A stretch of DNA of 64,000 nucleotides from NCBI GenBank assembly GCA_937139155.1, contig CAKZPI010000022.1, forward strand, positions 83,945 to 147,944, read 5' to 3'. Source of the DNA: an uncultured Flavobacteriales bacterium. GTDB lineage: Bacteria; Bacteroidota; Bacteroidia; Flavobacteriales; JBLHRE01. A program made the translations under genes and the position numbers. This document shows positions 18,764-30,100 of the stretch, piece after piece. The notes beneath the pieces are model-generated. The model was given only the letters and a program-made list of their open reading frames with translations. It was not told the origin of the DNA and searched no databases. Numbering within the stretch: the first letter of the stretch is position 1; each line of letters begins with the position of its first letter.

Positions 18764-21700
18764 ATGATGATGATGGTGAAGAATGATAAAAATAGAATAT
18801 TTATACCCTTACTGGTGAGTGCGGCATTATGGGTCCTGGTGCTCCTGCTATATTCAAGCAGCGCATCGGGGGCCGTAACTGCACAAGGCTCACTAGATAG
18901 TTTGGGCATTGATCCTCCCTCTTGCGGAGAAATGAACGGTAAGGTTCGTGTGTACGGATCTGGAACCCCTCCTTTTTATTATCGGAAAGGACTTACCGGA
19001 ATCTGGCAAGGAAGCCCTGTTTTCACACACTTAGGTCCTGGAACTCACATTTTTCAATTTAGAGATAGCTCAGGAACAATTTATACCCTTTCCACCGTTC
19101 TTCAAATGCAGAGCAAACCCAGCCTGAACCTCAAAAGCATCTCCCATCCAAACTGCGGAAAATCAGACGGTCTTGTTCAAATTACAGCAAATGGTCCGGC
19201 AAGCCCCTTTAAGTTCAGAATTAAATTAAACACAGGAAACCCCACTCCTTGGCAAAGCGATTCCGTATTTCGCAACCTCAGCCAAGGCCAATACACTCTT
19301 TATGTTAAAGACAGCAATTCATGTCAGGATAGCATAAGCTTTAGTTTGCAAGACGTAAACAACCTGGCAATCAATACAATTCAGTCGCAGCCCCCAGCTT
19401 GTGGGCAATCAAATGGCGGACTAAACATTTTCGCAAATGGAGGTCGGGCTCCTCTATCTTACTCCATAGACGGTGGACAAAGCTTCCAGGCCTCCTTTCA
19501 GTTCAGCGGACTTCCTTCTGGGCTATACCAAGTACATGTAAAAGACTCTATAGGATGCTCGGTTTCTCAATCTTTCATTTTACACGAAACCAATCCTCCT
19601 CAAATACAATTTGTGCAAACCCAAGCAGACCATTGTTTGTCGGGAATGGGAAGCCTTGAGATTCAGTCTTCAGGAGGGCAGGGTCCTTTTGAGTTCAGCC
19701 TTGACGGATTGAGTTTTCAGGCCTCCAACCATTTTGACTCCCTTGGTATAGGTTGGTATCAGGTTTTTGTGAAAGATGCAAACCTTTGCATTGCTCAAGA
19801 CTCCGCCTTTATTGCTCCTGGAAACCTCATCCAAATTGACAGCTTGGTAATTCAAGATTTTGCCTGCGCTTTCCAGCCGGGAAGCATACAGGTATTTGCC
19901 AAAGGCGGCGGGAGCTTAACCTATTCCATTTTGAACCAAGGCTCACCTCAGGCTAGTTCAAGCTTTCACGGGTTGAATTCAGGAAATTACATCCTTCGGG
20001 TTCAAAATTCATACGGATGTTTTCAAGATACCTTGGTTGAGGTGAAGCAATCTAGCTTAGGTCAGGCTCCGCCCATTCATGTTCTTCCCGAAACCTGCGG
20101 TCAGGGCAATGGAGCAATAAGCTTTTCAAAGGTGCCAGGTAATACCTACAAAATTTCGGCCCAGTCAAATTACACCACTGACACCTTGTTTCAGGGGCTT
20201 TCCGCGGGAAGCTACATGCTTTACGTTCAAAGTACCGGTTCTTGCGGAGATACTCTTGCCTTTCAGGTACCTGCTTTCAGCGGACCCGTACTGCAGAGCC
20301 AAAGCATAAGTCATCCTTCATGTGGAATGAATTCTGGAGAAATTTCCCTTCAAGTTCAAGGAGGAAACCAAGGCCTTAGCTTCAACTGGAACCAAAGCGG
20401 ATTTTCCAATCAGTCAAGCATTGACAGTTTGGGTCCGGGCGTTTACGATGTCTTAATTAAGGATAGCTTAGGTTGCGAGAGTCAATATCAGTTTATCCTG
20501 ACCCGGAAATCAAGTCCTGGCTTAAACATACTTTCACTTAAAGACGAAACCTGCCAAAGAGGAAACGCTGAGGTGTCATACCAAAGCCTCGGAGGTTATG
20601 GTCCTATGCAAGCCTCCTTGAATGGAGTTCCAGTGCCTAATCAAGGTCAAATTGACTCACTCTCTGCCGGAACTTATTATTTCCAGTTGGTAGATAGCCT
20701 AGGCTGTAGTTTTGATACCCTTATTCAAATTCAATCCAGCAGTTTTCCAAGCTTTCATCAGGTTCAGGTTCAGCCTAGCTCATGTGTTCAGCCTAGTGGG
20801 TCCATTCATATAACCGCCACTGGCAATCCTCCCTTGGTTTATAGCATAAATGGAGGGGTATCAAACCAAACCGGTTCATTTACAAACCTTGACGCAGGCC
20901 AATACCTACTTCAAATTTCTGACAGCCTAGGTTGTATCAGCGATTCTTTGGTGGAGGTTTATTATTCAGACCTTCCTCAAATTGATTCTATGAAAATAGC
21001 CATGACTTCTTGCGGAGTGGGAGGAGATCATGTTGAAATATTCGCCTCTGGAGGCCAGCCCCCATACCTCTACTCATTGGGTGGGGGTGGTTTCTCCAGT
21101 CAAAACTCATTCACTGGCTTGAGCAACGGAGCCTATTTGGTGAAGGTTAAGGACGCCAAAGGTTGCATTCAAACCGATAGCATTTCTCTCAACCTAAGCC
21201 AGCCCTTGAACCTAATTGGAACCAACCTTCAAAACGCCCATTGCCAGAGTTCAAACGGAAGCATTCAACTCATAGCCTTCAATGGCCATGCTCCCTTTCA
21301 GTTTTTTATAAACGGAAGCGCCTTGCCATCCTCAGGCTTAGCAACCGGACTAAATCCAGGAGTACATAAGGCTTGGGTTATTGACAGCTTAGGCTGCTCA
21401 GACACTTTAAGTTTTACCCTTTCGGAAGACCCCGGGTTGGAGATTCTAAGTGCTGGCCTTAAGCCTGCATCCTGCAGTTCAAACAATGGGGAATTAAGCT
21501 TCAACCTTGCTGGAGGAAGCCCTCCTTACCAAATTTCCTTAAACCAAGGCTCTCCACGGTTAAACCCTGTTTTTTCAAATCTTGCCCCAGGAACCCATCA
21601 AATTAGCATTATAGATTTAAAAGGGTGCAGAATTGATACTAGTTTTACCATTCTTCAGCTACCACCTCCGCAAATTTTAAAACTTGTAATATCTCCTGAA

Positions 21701-24700
21701 ACTTGTGGGAACCAGGATGCTGAGGTGATTGTAACCGGAACCGGGTTGGGTCTTAGCTACTCAACCGACTCCTTCGCCTGGCAATCTTCTCCGGTGCTTC
21801 AAGGCATTAAAAATGGCTGGAGGTCTATTTACCTCAAAGACTCGTTCAATTGTGTTCATGACACCCTGGTTTACATTCCCCACATTGCAGGCCCTTCCAT
21901 TGACTCTCTAGGAAGCAGCACCACTACCTGTGGACAGAGCAACGGCTTCATTGACATCATGGCAAGCGGAGGGAATCCTCCTTATACCTATAGCATTAAT
22001 GGAGGGGGAGATTGGTTCTCAACGCCTTTCCACGACTCTTTAGGTCCCGGAGTGTACTCTGTAATTGTGCGCGACTCTTTGGGATGCGAGGCGGTAGAGT
22101 CATTTGTTTTAAGCGCGGCACCCATGCCTGTAATTACCTCAGTTAGCATTATTCCTGCAGGTTGTGGCGGAAATACCGGATTTGCAGAGGTCCACCCTCA
22201 GTTAGGCCTGCCTCCGTATGAATACAATTTAAACGGTCTGGGTTGGGGGCCGAATCCTCAGTTTTTTAACCTTGGCCCAGGTCAATATCAGGTTCAGGTT
22301 CGCGACCTACGCGGATGTTTAGATACCGCTCAGTTTACCATAGACTCAATTCCTGCCTTAGAGATTCAAAACCTTGAAATAAACCATGCCTTTTGCCGGA
22401 TGAACAATGGAGGTTTTGATTTGACTCCCCAAGGAGGGCTTCCACCATTTTCTGTATCCATTGACATGGGATTGACCTATTTTCCGAGCACTCAATTGTC
22501 CAACCTTAGCCCTGGGTTTTACCCACTCACCTTAAGAGATTCCACCGGTTGCACCTACGATACCCTTTTCCAGATTCAAGCCGTAAGCCCTCCGGTCATT
22601 CATTCAATTCTATACCAAGAAGAAACCTGCGGCCAGTATGACGGAAGCATTCAGCCCTTGGTATCGGGTAGTGGAAGCCTCCTTGTGCTTATCAATGGTG
22701 ATACCCTACAAGGCTCAAGCTTAGGAGGAATTTCACAAGGTCAATATTACATTCAGGTGGTGGATTCAAACGGATGCATGGTAGATACTCTTTTCCAGCT
22801 TCATACCTCCAATGGTCCTAGAATTCAAGGAATTCAGGCAGACTCAAGTGCTTGCTTTGGCGGAAATGCCCTGACTCAAATTTCAATAAGCCATGGAGTT
22901 CCGCCTTATGAAATCGCCATAAACCAAAGTCAAAATTTCCTTCCCTTAAGTCCGGCAATTCAGCTTCCCATGGGCAGCCATAGCTTTATCGTCCGAGACG
23001 CTCAGGGATGTATGATCTCAGATAGCCTAGTGGTTCCAGGTCCCGCAGAAATCAATTTCGCCGGCATTCAGATTACTCCACCTCAATGTCAGAAAGCGAA
23101 TGGTCAAATCACCTTTAACGCTTTAGGCGGAACCCCACCTTATCGCTACCAACTGAACGGGGTGAACCTAGGTAGTTCTCCTCTGGCTACCGGACTTGAC
23201 ACTGGGTTCTATAAACTGGTAATTGTAGACCAAAACGGATGTACCAAAGACACCAACCTAAGAATTGACTTACAAAGCCCGCTTCGTTTTAAGTCGGTTA
23301 AGTTGCACCCGGCATCTTGCTCAAACGCAAACGGAAAAATTGAAGCAGTTTTAGAAGGGGGTCAAGCACCTTACCTATACAGCAGCATTCCATTCCAGTC
23401 CAATTTCCAATTGAATGGATTGAGCTCAGGTTATCACATGCTTAGTTTCACTGACCAAACCGGGTGCTTGGTAGACTCTCTGGTTTACCTTCCGAGCCTT
23501 CCTGAACCAAGTTTTGATAGCCTTCACATTCTTGAACCCTCTTGTGAATTAGCCAATGGAGGCCTTAAGATATATGGGCTTTTGGCCGATTATGAAATTC
23601 GGATCAATGGGGGAGCTTGGTCTCAAGACTCAGCCTTTCATTCCCTTGCCAAAGGAAATTACCTTATTGAAATCAAAGACAGCACCGGCTGCATTGGAGA
23701 TAGTATGGTTCAAATCAATCAAGCCCCACTACCCAAACTGGCTCAGAAAAGCTTGAATCCTGCTACCTGCGGATTAAACAACGGTAGTGTGGAATTAGGC
23801 ATGACCCGCGGAAATGCTCAATTCTTCCTTCATGTGAATTCAGGGATCAGCCAAAACCACGGAAACTTTCAAAACCTAGAAACCGGCGCTCACTGGTTTT
23901 TAGTACAAGACAGTTTAGGATGTCAAGACAGCCTTCAAATCATTCTACCTGGGTATGCCTCTCCAAGCATACTTAGAATTGACACGGCCCGAAACTGCAT
24001 GGCAGAAACCTATGACCTAAACGTTTTAACCTCCGGAGGATTTGGAGGCAAGAGTTTCCGCTTAAACCAAGGCGCATGGATAGGGTCAGGGAATTTCTCA
24101 GGCCTGACTCCTGGCTGGCATAACCTTGAAATTAAGGATCAAAGCAATTGCAAGATTGACACCAATATCTTTCTTCCAAGCATTGAGTATCCTCAAATTT
24201 CAGGGCTTAGCATTGACCACCCAAGCTGTTCCAGAAATGACGGAAGAATAGAAATTATTGACTCCAACACATTTCAAGTTACCTACCGCTTAGATTCTGG
24301 GCAATGGAATTCCAAAGGGGTGTTCAAAAACTTAGGTCCGGGGCTTTACCAAGTTCAAATCAAGGCGGCATCAGGATGTGTTTATAGCCAATCGGTTCAG
24401 CTGGTAAATCAAATTTCGCCCAACCTGAGCATTTCTTCCATCCAAAATCCGGCTTGTGGCTATAAGAATGGAAGCATTGCTCTAATCGCACAGTCTTCGC
24501 ACCGACCCCTAGAATTTGCAATAGATAGCGGCCAAAGTCAAATTGTTTATCAGGTAGACTCAGTGTTTAATAGCCTATCCGCTCAATCGTATTCTTTATT
24601 GGTACGAGATACCAACGGTTGCATTCAATCGCAAGCCATTAGCCTTTTTGAAATCAACAATATGGCAATTACCCAGATTCAATCGAGCATTGCCCATTGC

Positions 24701-27079
24701 GGAAAACAAAACGGTCATATTATTTTTCAAGGAAGTGGAGGAACCCCTCCCTTAACCTATAGCATTGACTCTGGAAAAACCTTCCAGACTTCAGGTTCAT
24801 TTCCTGGCTTGGTAGGCGGGCTTTATCATCTAATGATTCAGGATGCCAAAAACTGCACCTACGCCCAAGCCTATACCCTCAAAGACCCGGTTTCGCCTCA
24901 AATTGACCTAGTAGAATCTAAGGCTCTATCCTGTAATCTTAACAACGGTAGCATTCGAATTTTTGCCTCTGAAGGAAAGGCTCCTTATTCGTATTCGGTT
25001 GACGGAGGACTTAACTTTCAGACCTCGCCCTTTTTCAATGCTTTGAACAAAGGCATGTACTATCTGGTAGTGAAAGACAGTAGAGACTGTTTCATCACAG
25101 ATTCGGTTTATCTTGATTCAATACCCAAACCAGAGGTTCAATCCTTGAGCATTGACTCTGCCCGATGTGCCATGGTAGGAGGAGAACTAAAGATTTCAGC
25201 CAAGGGAACCGGATTATTATATTCCATTGACGGGGGGCTTTCTTATACTCAAGATTCTGTTTTCCGAAACCTAGCACCCGGCATTTACTCGGTTAAAATC
25301 ACAGATAGCCTGTTTTGCTCCATTGACACCATGGTTGAAATTCACAACCAAGACTTGGCGAGAGTTCTTTCCGTTGAGCATGAGGCTGAGGTATGTGGAA
25401 GAGGGAATGGGAAAATCACCATTCACGCCTCCGGAAACACCCAGCAACTGCAATACAGCCTCGATGGTGGAATCCTTTTCCAGTCGGATTCTGTTTTCAA
25501 CAACCTTAAAGCGGGCAAATACAGCGTACTCATTTCACACCCAAGCGGATGTCAAGACAGTTTGAGTTTTGTGCTTCCTGAAATTCAAGGTCCACAGGTT
25601 CAAATTCAAGACATCCTTCCAAGCCATTGCGGAGTAAACAATGCCAACGCTAAGTTTTCAGTATTAAACGGAACCCCTCCTTTCCGGTTTAGTTTGAATG
25701 GAACCTCATGGCAATCAGACAGTGTATTTCAAAATTTATCGCCGGGGGTTTATCAGGTCTTTGTAAAAGATAGTTTAGAATGCCTTGACATTTTGAGCTT
25801 TCAGGTGGGTAGTTTGGCCTTGCCGCAGATCTTGCTTGATTCAATAGCGCCTGCTTATTGCGGAAACCCAACCGGAGAGGTGCATTATAGAATTGTAGGA
25901 GGAATGGGTCCTTATGCCCTTAGTTTGCAATCCACTCCGGTGAATTATTCAGGAGGTATTTTGGATAGCTTGGCCGCTGGTTGGCACCGGATTAACTTGG
26001 TAGACTCTATGGGGTGTCAGGCAAGTTTAGACTTTCTAGTTCCTGGTTATGATAAGCCCTTGGCCCAAGCCATAACTTTAGACCAGCCCCTATGTGAAAC
26101 TCCCACTGGAAAAATGGTGCTAAGAGCCATAGGCCACGGACCCTTTCAGTACTCAATGGATGCCGGAGTAACCTTTCAGTTGGATTCTGTTTTCACAAAC
26201 CTATACCCTGGATTCTACGATGTGGTTATCCTTGACGGGAACTCATGCAGGTACACTCAAAGAGTCTACCTTGAATCTAACGATTTCATGCAAGAAGAGC
26301 CAGTCTTTAACAACCAACGAATTTGCTTGGGTGAATCTGTGTCGTTCTCCTTCAATCTAGCCGAGGACGCTGATAGCTGCATGTGGATACTTTCTGACGG
26401 GCATAGGTACAGAACCTGTGACACTCTATGGCATACTTTTAGTCGCCCCGGACCCAAATGGGCTCAGCTAGAGGTTTTCACCGAGGAAGGTTGTTATGGC
26501 CTATTCAAGTTCCCTCAGGCCGTTTATGTTGACTCGGTTCCAGAAGCCAGTTTTGAAAGCCCTTTCGGGGAAAGCTTCCGCAGTTTTGACCCCATTCCCT
26601 TGATCAACACAAGTCAGGGAGCAGACTCTTCCGCATGGTTTGTGAACGGAACCTATGCCGGCAGTGAAACTCATCCAGAGCTAAAGGCCATAATGGGTGA
26701 AAATGGAGATAACCTTGAGGTTTGTTTGGAAGCTTATAATTCAGAAGGATGCTTTGAGCGGGTTTGTCAAACCTTCGTAGAAGAGAAGAAATTTGCCTAC
26801 TACATTCCAAACGCCTTCACTCCGAACCAGGACGGACAGAATGAAGAGATTCGTCCTGTTTTTCAGTACCTTCCTGAGAATGGCTATGAATTTAGGGTAA
26901 TCGACCGGTACGGGATGGTGATTTTCCAAACCCTTGACCCGCAAGAAGGGTGGGATGGAAGAGACCAGAACACAGGAAAAATCCTTCCAATAGGAAACTA
27001 TGCATTTCACATGACCGTTACCGACCCTTTCAGCGGAAAGCCCATCCGGGAAACCGGCTCAATTCTCCTCTTGAAATAG
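18764..27079 (+). CDS. Giant SprB-repeat surface protein, T9SS type B tail (paralogue 2)
   Basis: 2,771 residues, starting in a run of four ATG codons (18764-18775), so the exact start is open by up to three residues. A hydrophobic signal segment (about residues 12-37) ends near GAVTAQG. Residues ~42-2,502 carry 32 SprB-type repeats by the (V/I)xDxxGC count, followed by a PKD-like segment (SCMWILSDGHRY) and a type B sorting domain (NAFTPNQDGQNEEI onward). It lacks the N-terminal cysteine domain of paralogue 1. Its repeats align in order with paralogue 1, shifted by one. The 227-base gap before it has no clear promoter box. Confidence 0.92.
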   Translation: MMMMVKNDKNRIFIPLLVSAALWVLVLLLYSSSASGAVTAQGSLDSLGIDPPSCGEMNGKVRVYGSGTPPFYYRKGLTGIWQGSPVFTHLGPGTHIFQFRDSSGTIYTLSTVLQMQSKPSLNLKSISHPNCGKSDGLVQITANGPASPFKFRIKLNTGNPTPWQSDSVFRNLSQGQYTLYVKDSNSCQDSISFSLQDVNNLAINTIQSQPPACGQSNGGLNIFANGGRAPLSYSIDGGQSFQASFQFSGLPSGLYQVHVKDSIGCSVSQSFILHETNPPQIQFVQTQADHCLSGMGSLEIQSSGGQGPFEFSLDGLSFQASNHFDSLGIGWYQVFVKDANLCIAQDSAFIAPGNLIQIDSLVIQDFACAFQPGSIQVFAKGGGSLTYSILNQGSPQASSSFHGLNSGNYILRVQNSYGCFQDTLVEVKQSSLGQAPPIHVLPETCGQGNGAISFSKVPGNTYKISAQSNYTTDTLFQGLSAGSYMLYVQSTGSCGDTLAFQVPAFSGPVLQSQSISHPSCGMNSGEISLQVQGGNQGLSFNWNQSGFSNQSSIDSLGPGVYDVLIKDSLGCESQYQFILTRKSSPGLNILSLKDETCQRGNAEVSYQSLGGYGPMQASLNGVPVPNQGQIDSLSAGTYYFQLVDSLGCSFDTLIQIQSSSFPSFHQVQVQPSSCVQPSGSIHITATGNPPLVYSINGGVSNQTGSFTNLDAGQYLLQISDSLGCISDSLVEVYYSDLPQIDSMKIAMTSCGVGGDHVEIFASGGQPPYLYSLGGGGFSSQNSFTGLSNGAYLVKVKDAKGCIQTDSISLNLSQPLNLIGTNLQNAHCQSSNGSIQLIAFNGHAPFQFFINGSALPSSGLATGLNPGVHKAWVIDSLGCSDTLSFTLSEDPGLEILSAGLKPASCSSNNGELSFNLAGGSPPYQISLNQGSPRLNPVFSNLAPGTHQISIIDLKGCRIDTSFTILQLPPPQILKLVISPETCGNQDAEVIVTGTGLGLSYSTDSFAWQSSPVLQGIKNGWRSIYLKDSFNCVHDTLVYIPHIAGPSIDSLGSSTTTCGQSNGFIDIMASGGNPPYTYSINGGGDWFSTPFHDSLGPGVYSVIVRDSLGCEAVESFVLSAAPMPVITSVSIIPAGCGGNTGFAEVHPQLGLPPYEYNLNGLGWGPNPQFFNLGPGQYQVQVRDLRGCLDTAQFTIDSIPALEIQNLEINHAFCRMNNGGFDLTPQGGLPPFSVSIDMGLTYFPSTQLSNLSPGFYPLTLRDSTGCTYDTLFQIQAVSPPVIHSILYQEETCGQYDGSIQPLVSGSGSLLVLINGDTLQGSSLGGISQGQYYIQVVDSNGCMVDTLFQLHTSNGPRIQGIQADSSACFGGNALTQISISHGVPPYEIAINQSQNFLPLSPAIQLPMGSHSFIVRDAQGCMISDSLVVPGPAEINFAGIQITPPQCQKANGQITFNALGGTPPYRYQLNGVNLGSSPLATGLDTGFYKLVIVDQNGCTKDTNLRIDLQSPLRFKSVKLHPASCSNANGKIEAVLEGGQAPYLYSSIPFQSNFQLNGLSSGYHMLSFTDQTGCLVDSLVYLPSLPEPSFDSLHILEPSCELANGGLKIYGLLADYEIRINGGAWSQDSAFHSLAKGNYLIEIKDSTGCIGDSMVQINQAPLPKLAQKSLNPATCGLNNGSVELGMTRGNAQFFLHVNSGISQNHGNFQNLETGAHWFLVQDSLGCQDSLQIILPGYASPSILRIDTARNCMAETYDLNVLTSGGFGGKSFRLNQGAWIGSGNFSGLTPGWHNLEIKDQSNCKIDTNIFLPSIEYPQISGLSIDHPSCSRNDGRIEIIDSNTFQVTYRLDSGQWNSKGVFKNLGPGLYQVQIKAASGCVYSQSVQLVNQISPNLSISSIQNPACGYKNGSIALIAQSSHRPLEFAIDSGQSQIVYQVDSVFNSLSAQSYSLLVRDTNGCIQSQAISLFEINNMAITQIQSSIAHCGKQNGHIIFQGSGGTPPLTYSIDSGKTFQTSGSFPGLVGGLYHLMIQDAKNCTYAQAYTLKDPVSPQIDLVESKALSCNLNNGSIRIFASEGKAPYSYSVDGGLNFQTSPFFNALNKGMYYLVVKDSRDCFITDSVYLDSIPKPEVQSLSIDSARCAMVGGELKISAKGTGLLYSIDGGLSYTQDSVFRNLAPGIYSVKITDSLFCSIDTMVEIHNQDLARVLSVEHEAEVCGRGNGKITIHASGNTQQLQYSLDGGILFQSDSVFNNLKAGKYSVLISHPSGCQDSLSFVLPEIQGPQVQIQDILPSHCGVNNANAKFSVLNGTPPFRFSLNGTSWQSDSVFQNLSPGVYQVFVKDSLECLDILSFQVGSLALPQILLDSIAPAYCGNPTGEVHYRIVGGMGPYALSLQSTPVNYSGGILDSLAAGWHRINLVDSMGCQASLDFLVPGYDKPLAQAITLDQPLCETPTGKMVLRAIGHGPFQYSMDAGVTFQLDSVFTNLYPGFYDVVILDGNSCRYTQRVYLESNDFMQEEPVFNNQRICLGESVSFSFNLAEDADSCMWILSDGHRYRTCDTLWHTFSRPGPKWAQLEVFTEEGCYGLFKFPQAVYVDSVPEASFESPFGESFRSFDPIPLINTSQGADSSAWFVNGTYAGSETHPELKAIMGENGDNLEVCLEAYNSEGCFERVCQTFVEEKKFAYYIPNAFTPNQDGQNEEIRPVFQYLPENGYEFRVIDRYGMVIFQTLDPQEGWDGRDQNTGKILPIGNYAFHMTVTDPFSGKPIRETGSILLLK
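18890..26270 (+). repeat. 32 SprB-type coding repeats
   Basis: Tandem coding repeats of paralogue 2, again about 77 residues each. The DPPSC-type unit is repeat 1 and its later counterpart (DHPSC) is repeat 24, the same 23-repeat spacing as in paralogue 1. Repeat 1 has lost the closing cysteine (DSSGT). Confidence 0.85.
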
Positions 27080-27105
27080 GGGCTTAACCCTTGGTCAAGA
27101 TTCCT

Positions 27106-27113
27106 TAGTTTTG
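27106..27113 (+). promoter_or_regulatory. -7 promoter box before ileS
   Basis: TAGTTTTG matches TAnnTTTG and ends 45 bases before the ileS start; no TTG at the usual spacing. Confidence 0.4.
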
Positions 27114-27158
27114 CCGGAAATCCTTTATTGGCAATAACCATTCTTTTCGACTAGGAAT

Positions 27159-30100
27159 ATGGCTAAGTATCCTGAATATAACCACTTAAATCTTCCAAGC
27201 ATTCACCGTGAGGTTCTTGAGTTTTGGAAGGCAGAAAACATCTTTGAACGCAGCGTCTCTGAACGGGAGGGAGCGAAGACCTTCACTTTTTACGAAGGAC
27301 CGCCTTCTGCCAATGGGCTTCCGGGCATTCACCATGTAATGGCCAGAACCATTAAAGACCTTTTTTGTAGGGTGAAAACCCAAGAGGGCTATCAGGTGAA
27401 ACGTAAGGCCGGGTGGGATACCCATGGCTTGCCCGTTGAGCTTTCCGTTGAAAAGGAATTGGGCATTACCAAGGAAGACATCGGCACCAAAATCAGCATT
27501 GAAGATTACAATAAGAAATGCCGTGAAAATGTCATGAAATACACTGATGTATGGAGTGACCTTACTGAAAAAATGGGCTATTGGGTAGACATGTCTGATC
27601 CCTATATCACCTATGACAATAAGTACATTGAAACCGTTTGGTGGCTGCTTAGTCAGATGTATAAAAAAGACATGCTTTACAAGGGCTATACCATTCAGCC
27701 CTTTTCACCTAAGGCAGGTACCGGTCTTTCAACCCACGAATTGAACCAGCCAGGATGCTATAAAATGGTGAAAGACACCTCAGCCATTGCTCAGTTCAAA
27801 ATTCAAAAAGATCAAGATTCTGACTTCCTGTTCAAAGATGTGCTCGGAGACCTATTCTTCATTGCCTGGACCACCACGCCCTGGACCCTTCCGAGCAACT
27901 GTGCCTTGGCTGTAGGACCGAAAATCAAGTATAAAAAAGTCAAGACCTTCAATGCCTATACCCATGAGCCCATTACGGTGATTTTGGCTGAAGATCGATT
28001 GAACACCTATTTCCCGGCAGACTTAAACGAGTTGCACTTAGAGCATTATCGGGCGGGGGATAAAAAAATCCCCTATGAAATTTCCGAAGAATCCTTTACC
28101 GGCTCTGAACTTGTTGGAATTCATTATGAGCAACTATTGCCTTATGTTCAGCCTGAAGAAGGAGATGCCTTCCGGGTGATTCCAGGTGATTTTGTTACCA
28201 CAGAAGACGGTACGGGAATAGTACATACAGCTTCTGTTTTTGGGGCAGACGACTTCCGGGTATGTCAATTGAACAATGTGCCCTCCATCTTGGTTCGAGA
28301 TGAGAATGGAGACCAAGGGCCTTTGGTTGACAAGCAAGGCCGGTTTGTGAAAGAAGTCACTGATTTTGCCGGTGAATATGTAAAAGAAGAATACTATGCT
28401 CCGGGTGAGGTTTCTGACGATTACCTGAATGTAGACATTAAAATTTCCATCAAACTCAAGGAGGAAAACAGAGCCTTCAAGGTTGAGAAATACGAACACT
28501 CGTACCCACATTGTTGGCGTACCGATAAACCCATCCTTTATTACCCCTTAGACTCATGGTTTGTGCGTACCACGCGGGTAAAAGACCGGATGATTGAGCT
28601 CAACAAAACCATCCAGTGGAAGCCAGAGTCTACAGGCACAGGAAGGTTTGGCCAATGGCTCGAAAATTTAGTAGACTGGAACCTTTCCAGGTCTAGGTAT
28701 TGGGGCATTCCCATTCCCATCTGGACCACCGAAGACCGCTCAGAGCAAATTTGCATTGGCTCTGCTGAAGAGCTCAAACTTGAAATTGACAAATCCGTTC
28801 AAGCTGGGTTTATGAAGGAAAATCCAATGGGCAATTTCACCCCTGGCGATATGACCGAGGAGAATTACCTGAACATGGATTTTCACAGACCCTTTGTGGA
28901 TGAAATCATATTGATCTCCCCTTCAGGCAAGCCCATGCAAAGAGAAAAAGACCTAATTGACGTTTGGTTTGACTCAGGGTCTATGCCTTATGCCCAGGTG
29001 CATTATCCTTTTGAAAACAAGGAACTGGTTGAAAGTCAAGACCAAAGTGTAAATCAATTTCCAGCCGACTTTATTGCGGAAGGAGTTGATCAAACCCGAG
29101 GCTGGTTTTTTACCCTACATGCCATTTCTACGGTCTTATTTGACTCTGTGGCCTATAAAAATGTGGTTTCAAATGGTTTGGTTTTGGATAAGAATGGAAA
29201 CAAAATGTCTAAGCGTTTAGGCAATGCCGTTGACCCATTCAAAACCCTTGAGAAGTATGGAGCGGATGCCACCCGTTGGTATTTGATTTCCAATTCGGCC
29301 CCTTGGGAAAACTTGAAATTTGACGAAGAGGGAATTCAGGAAGTTCAAAGAAAATTCTTCGGTACCCTTTACAATACCTATAGCTTCTTTGCCTTATACG
29401 CCAATATTGATGGGTTTACTTACGCTGAAGCGGAAATAGACTTGAAGGAAAGGCCTGAGATTGACCAGTGGATTCTTTCCGAACTATCCTCTTTACGAAA
29501 CCGGGTAATTCAACATTACGATGCCTACGAACCTACCAAAGCCGCTCGGGAGATTCAAGACTTTGTTACGGAGAACCTCAGCAATTGGTACGTTAGGCTT
29601 TGTAGAAGACGGTTCTGGAAAGGCGACTACCAAGCGGATAAAATTTCGGCCTACCAGACCTTGTACTTGACCTTGATGGACATTGCCAAGCTCATGGCCC
29701 CCATAGCACCCTTCTTCGCCGAAAGGCTATTTAAAGACCTGAACGGGGTTTGCAATACTGAAACCGAAAACTCGGTGCATATTTCAAAATTCCCTGAGCC
29801 TAGTGATCATCGAATCAATAAAGAGCTAGAAGACAGAATGCATTTGGCTCAAACCATTACGAGTTTGGCCCTTTCTTTACGGAAGAAGGAAAAAATCAAG
29901 GTGAGGCAGCCCCTTCAGAAAATCATGGTACCGGTTACGGAAACCGCCCAAAAAAGGCACCTTCAATCCATTGAAAGCCTGCTTCTCTCAGAGCTTAATG
30001 TGAAAGAATTAGACATTCTTGAAGATTCAGGTAAATTGGTGAAGGAGATCAAGCCCAATTACAAAACCCTCGGACCAAAGTTTGGAAAACAAATGCGATT

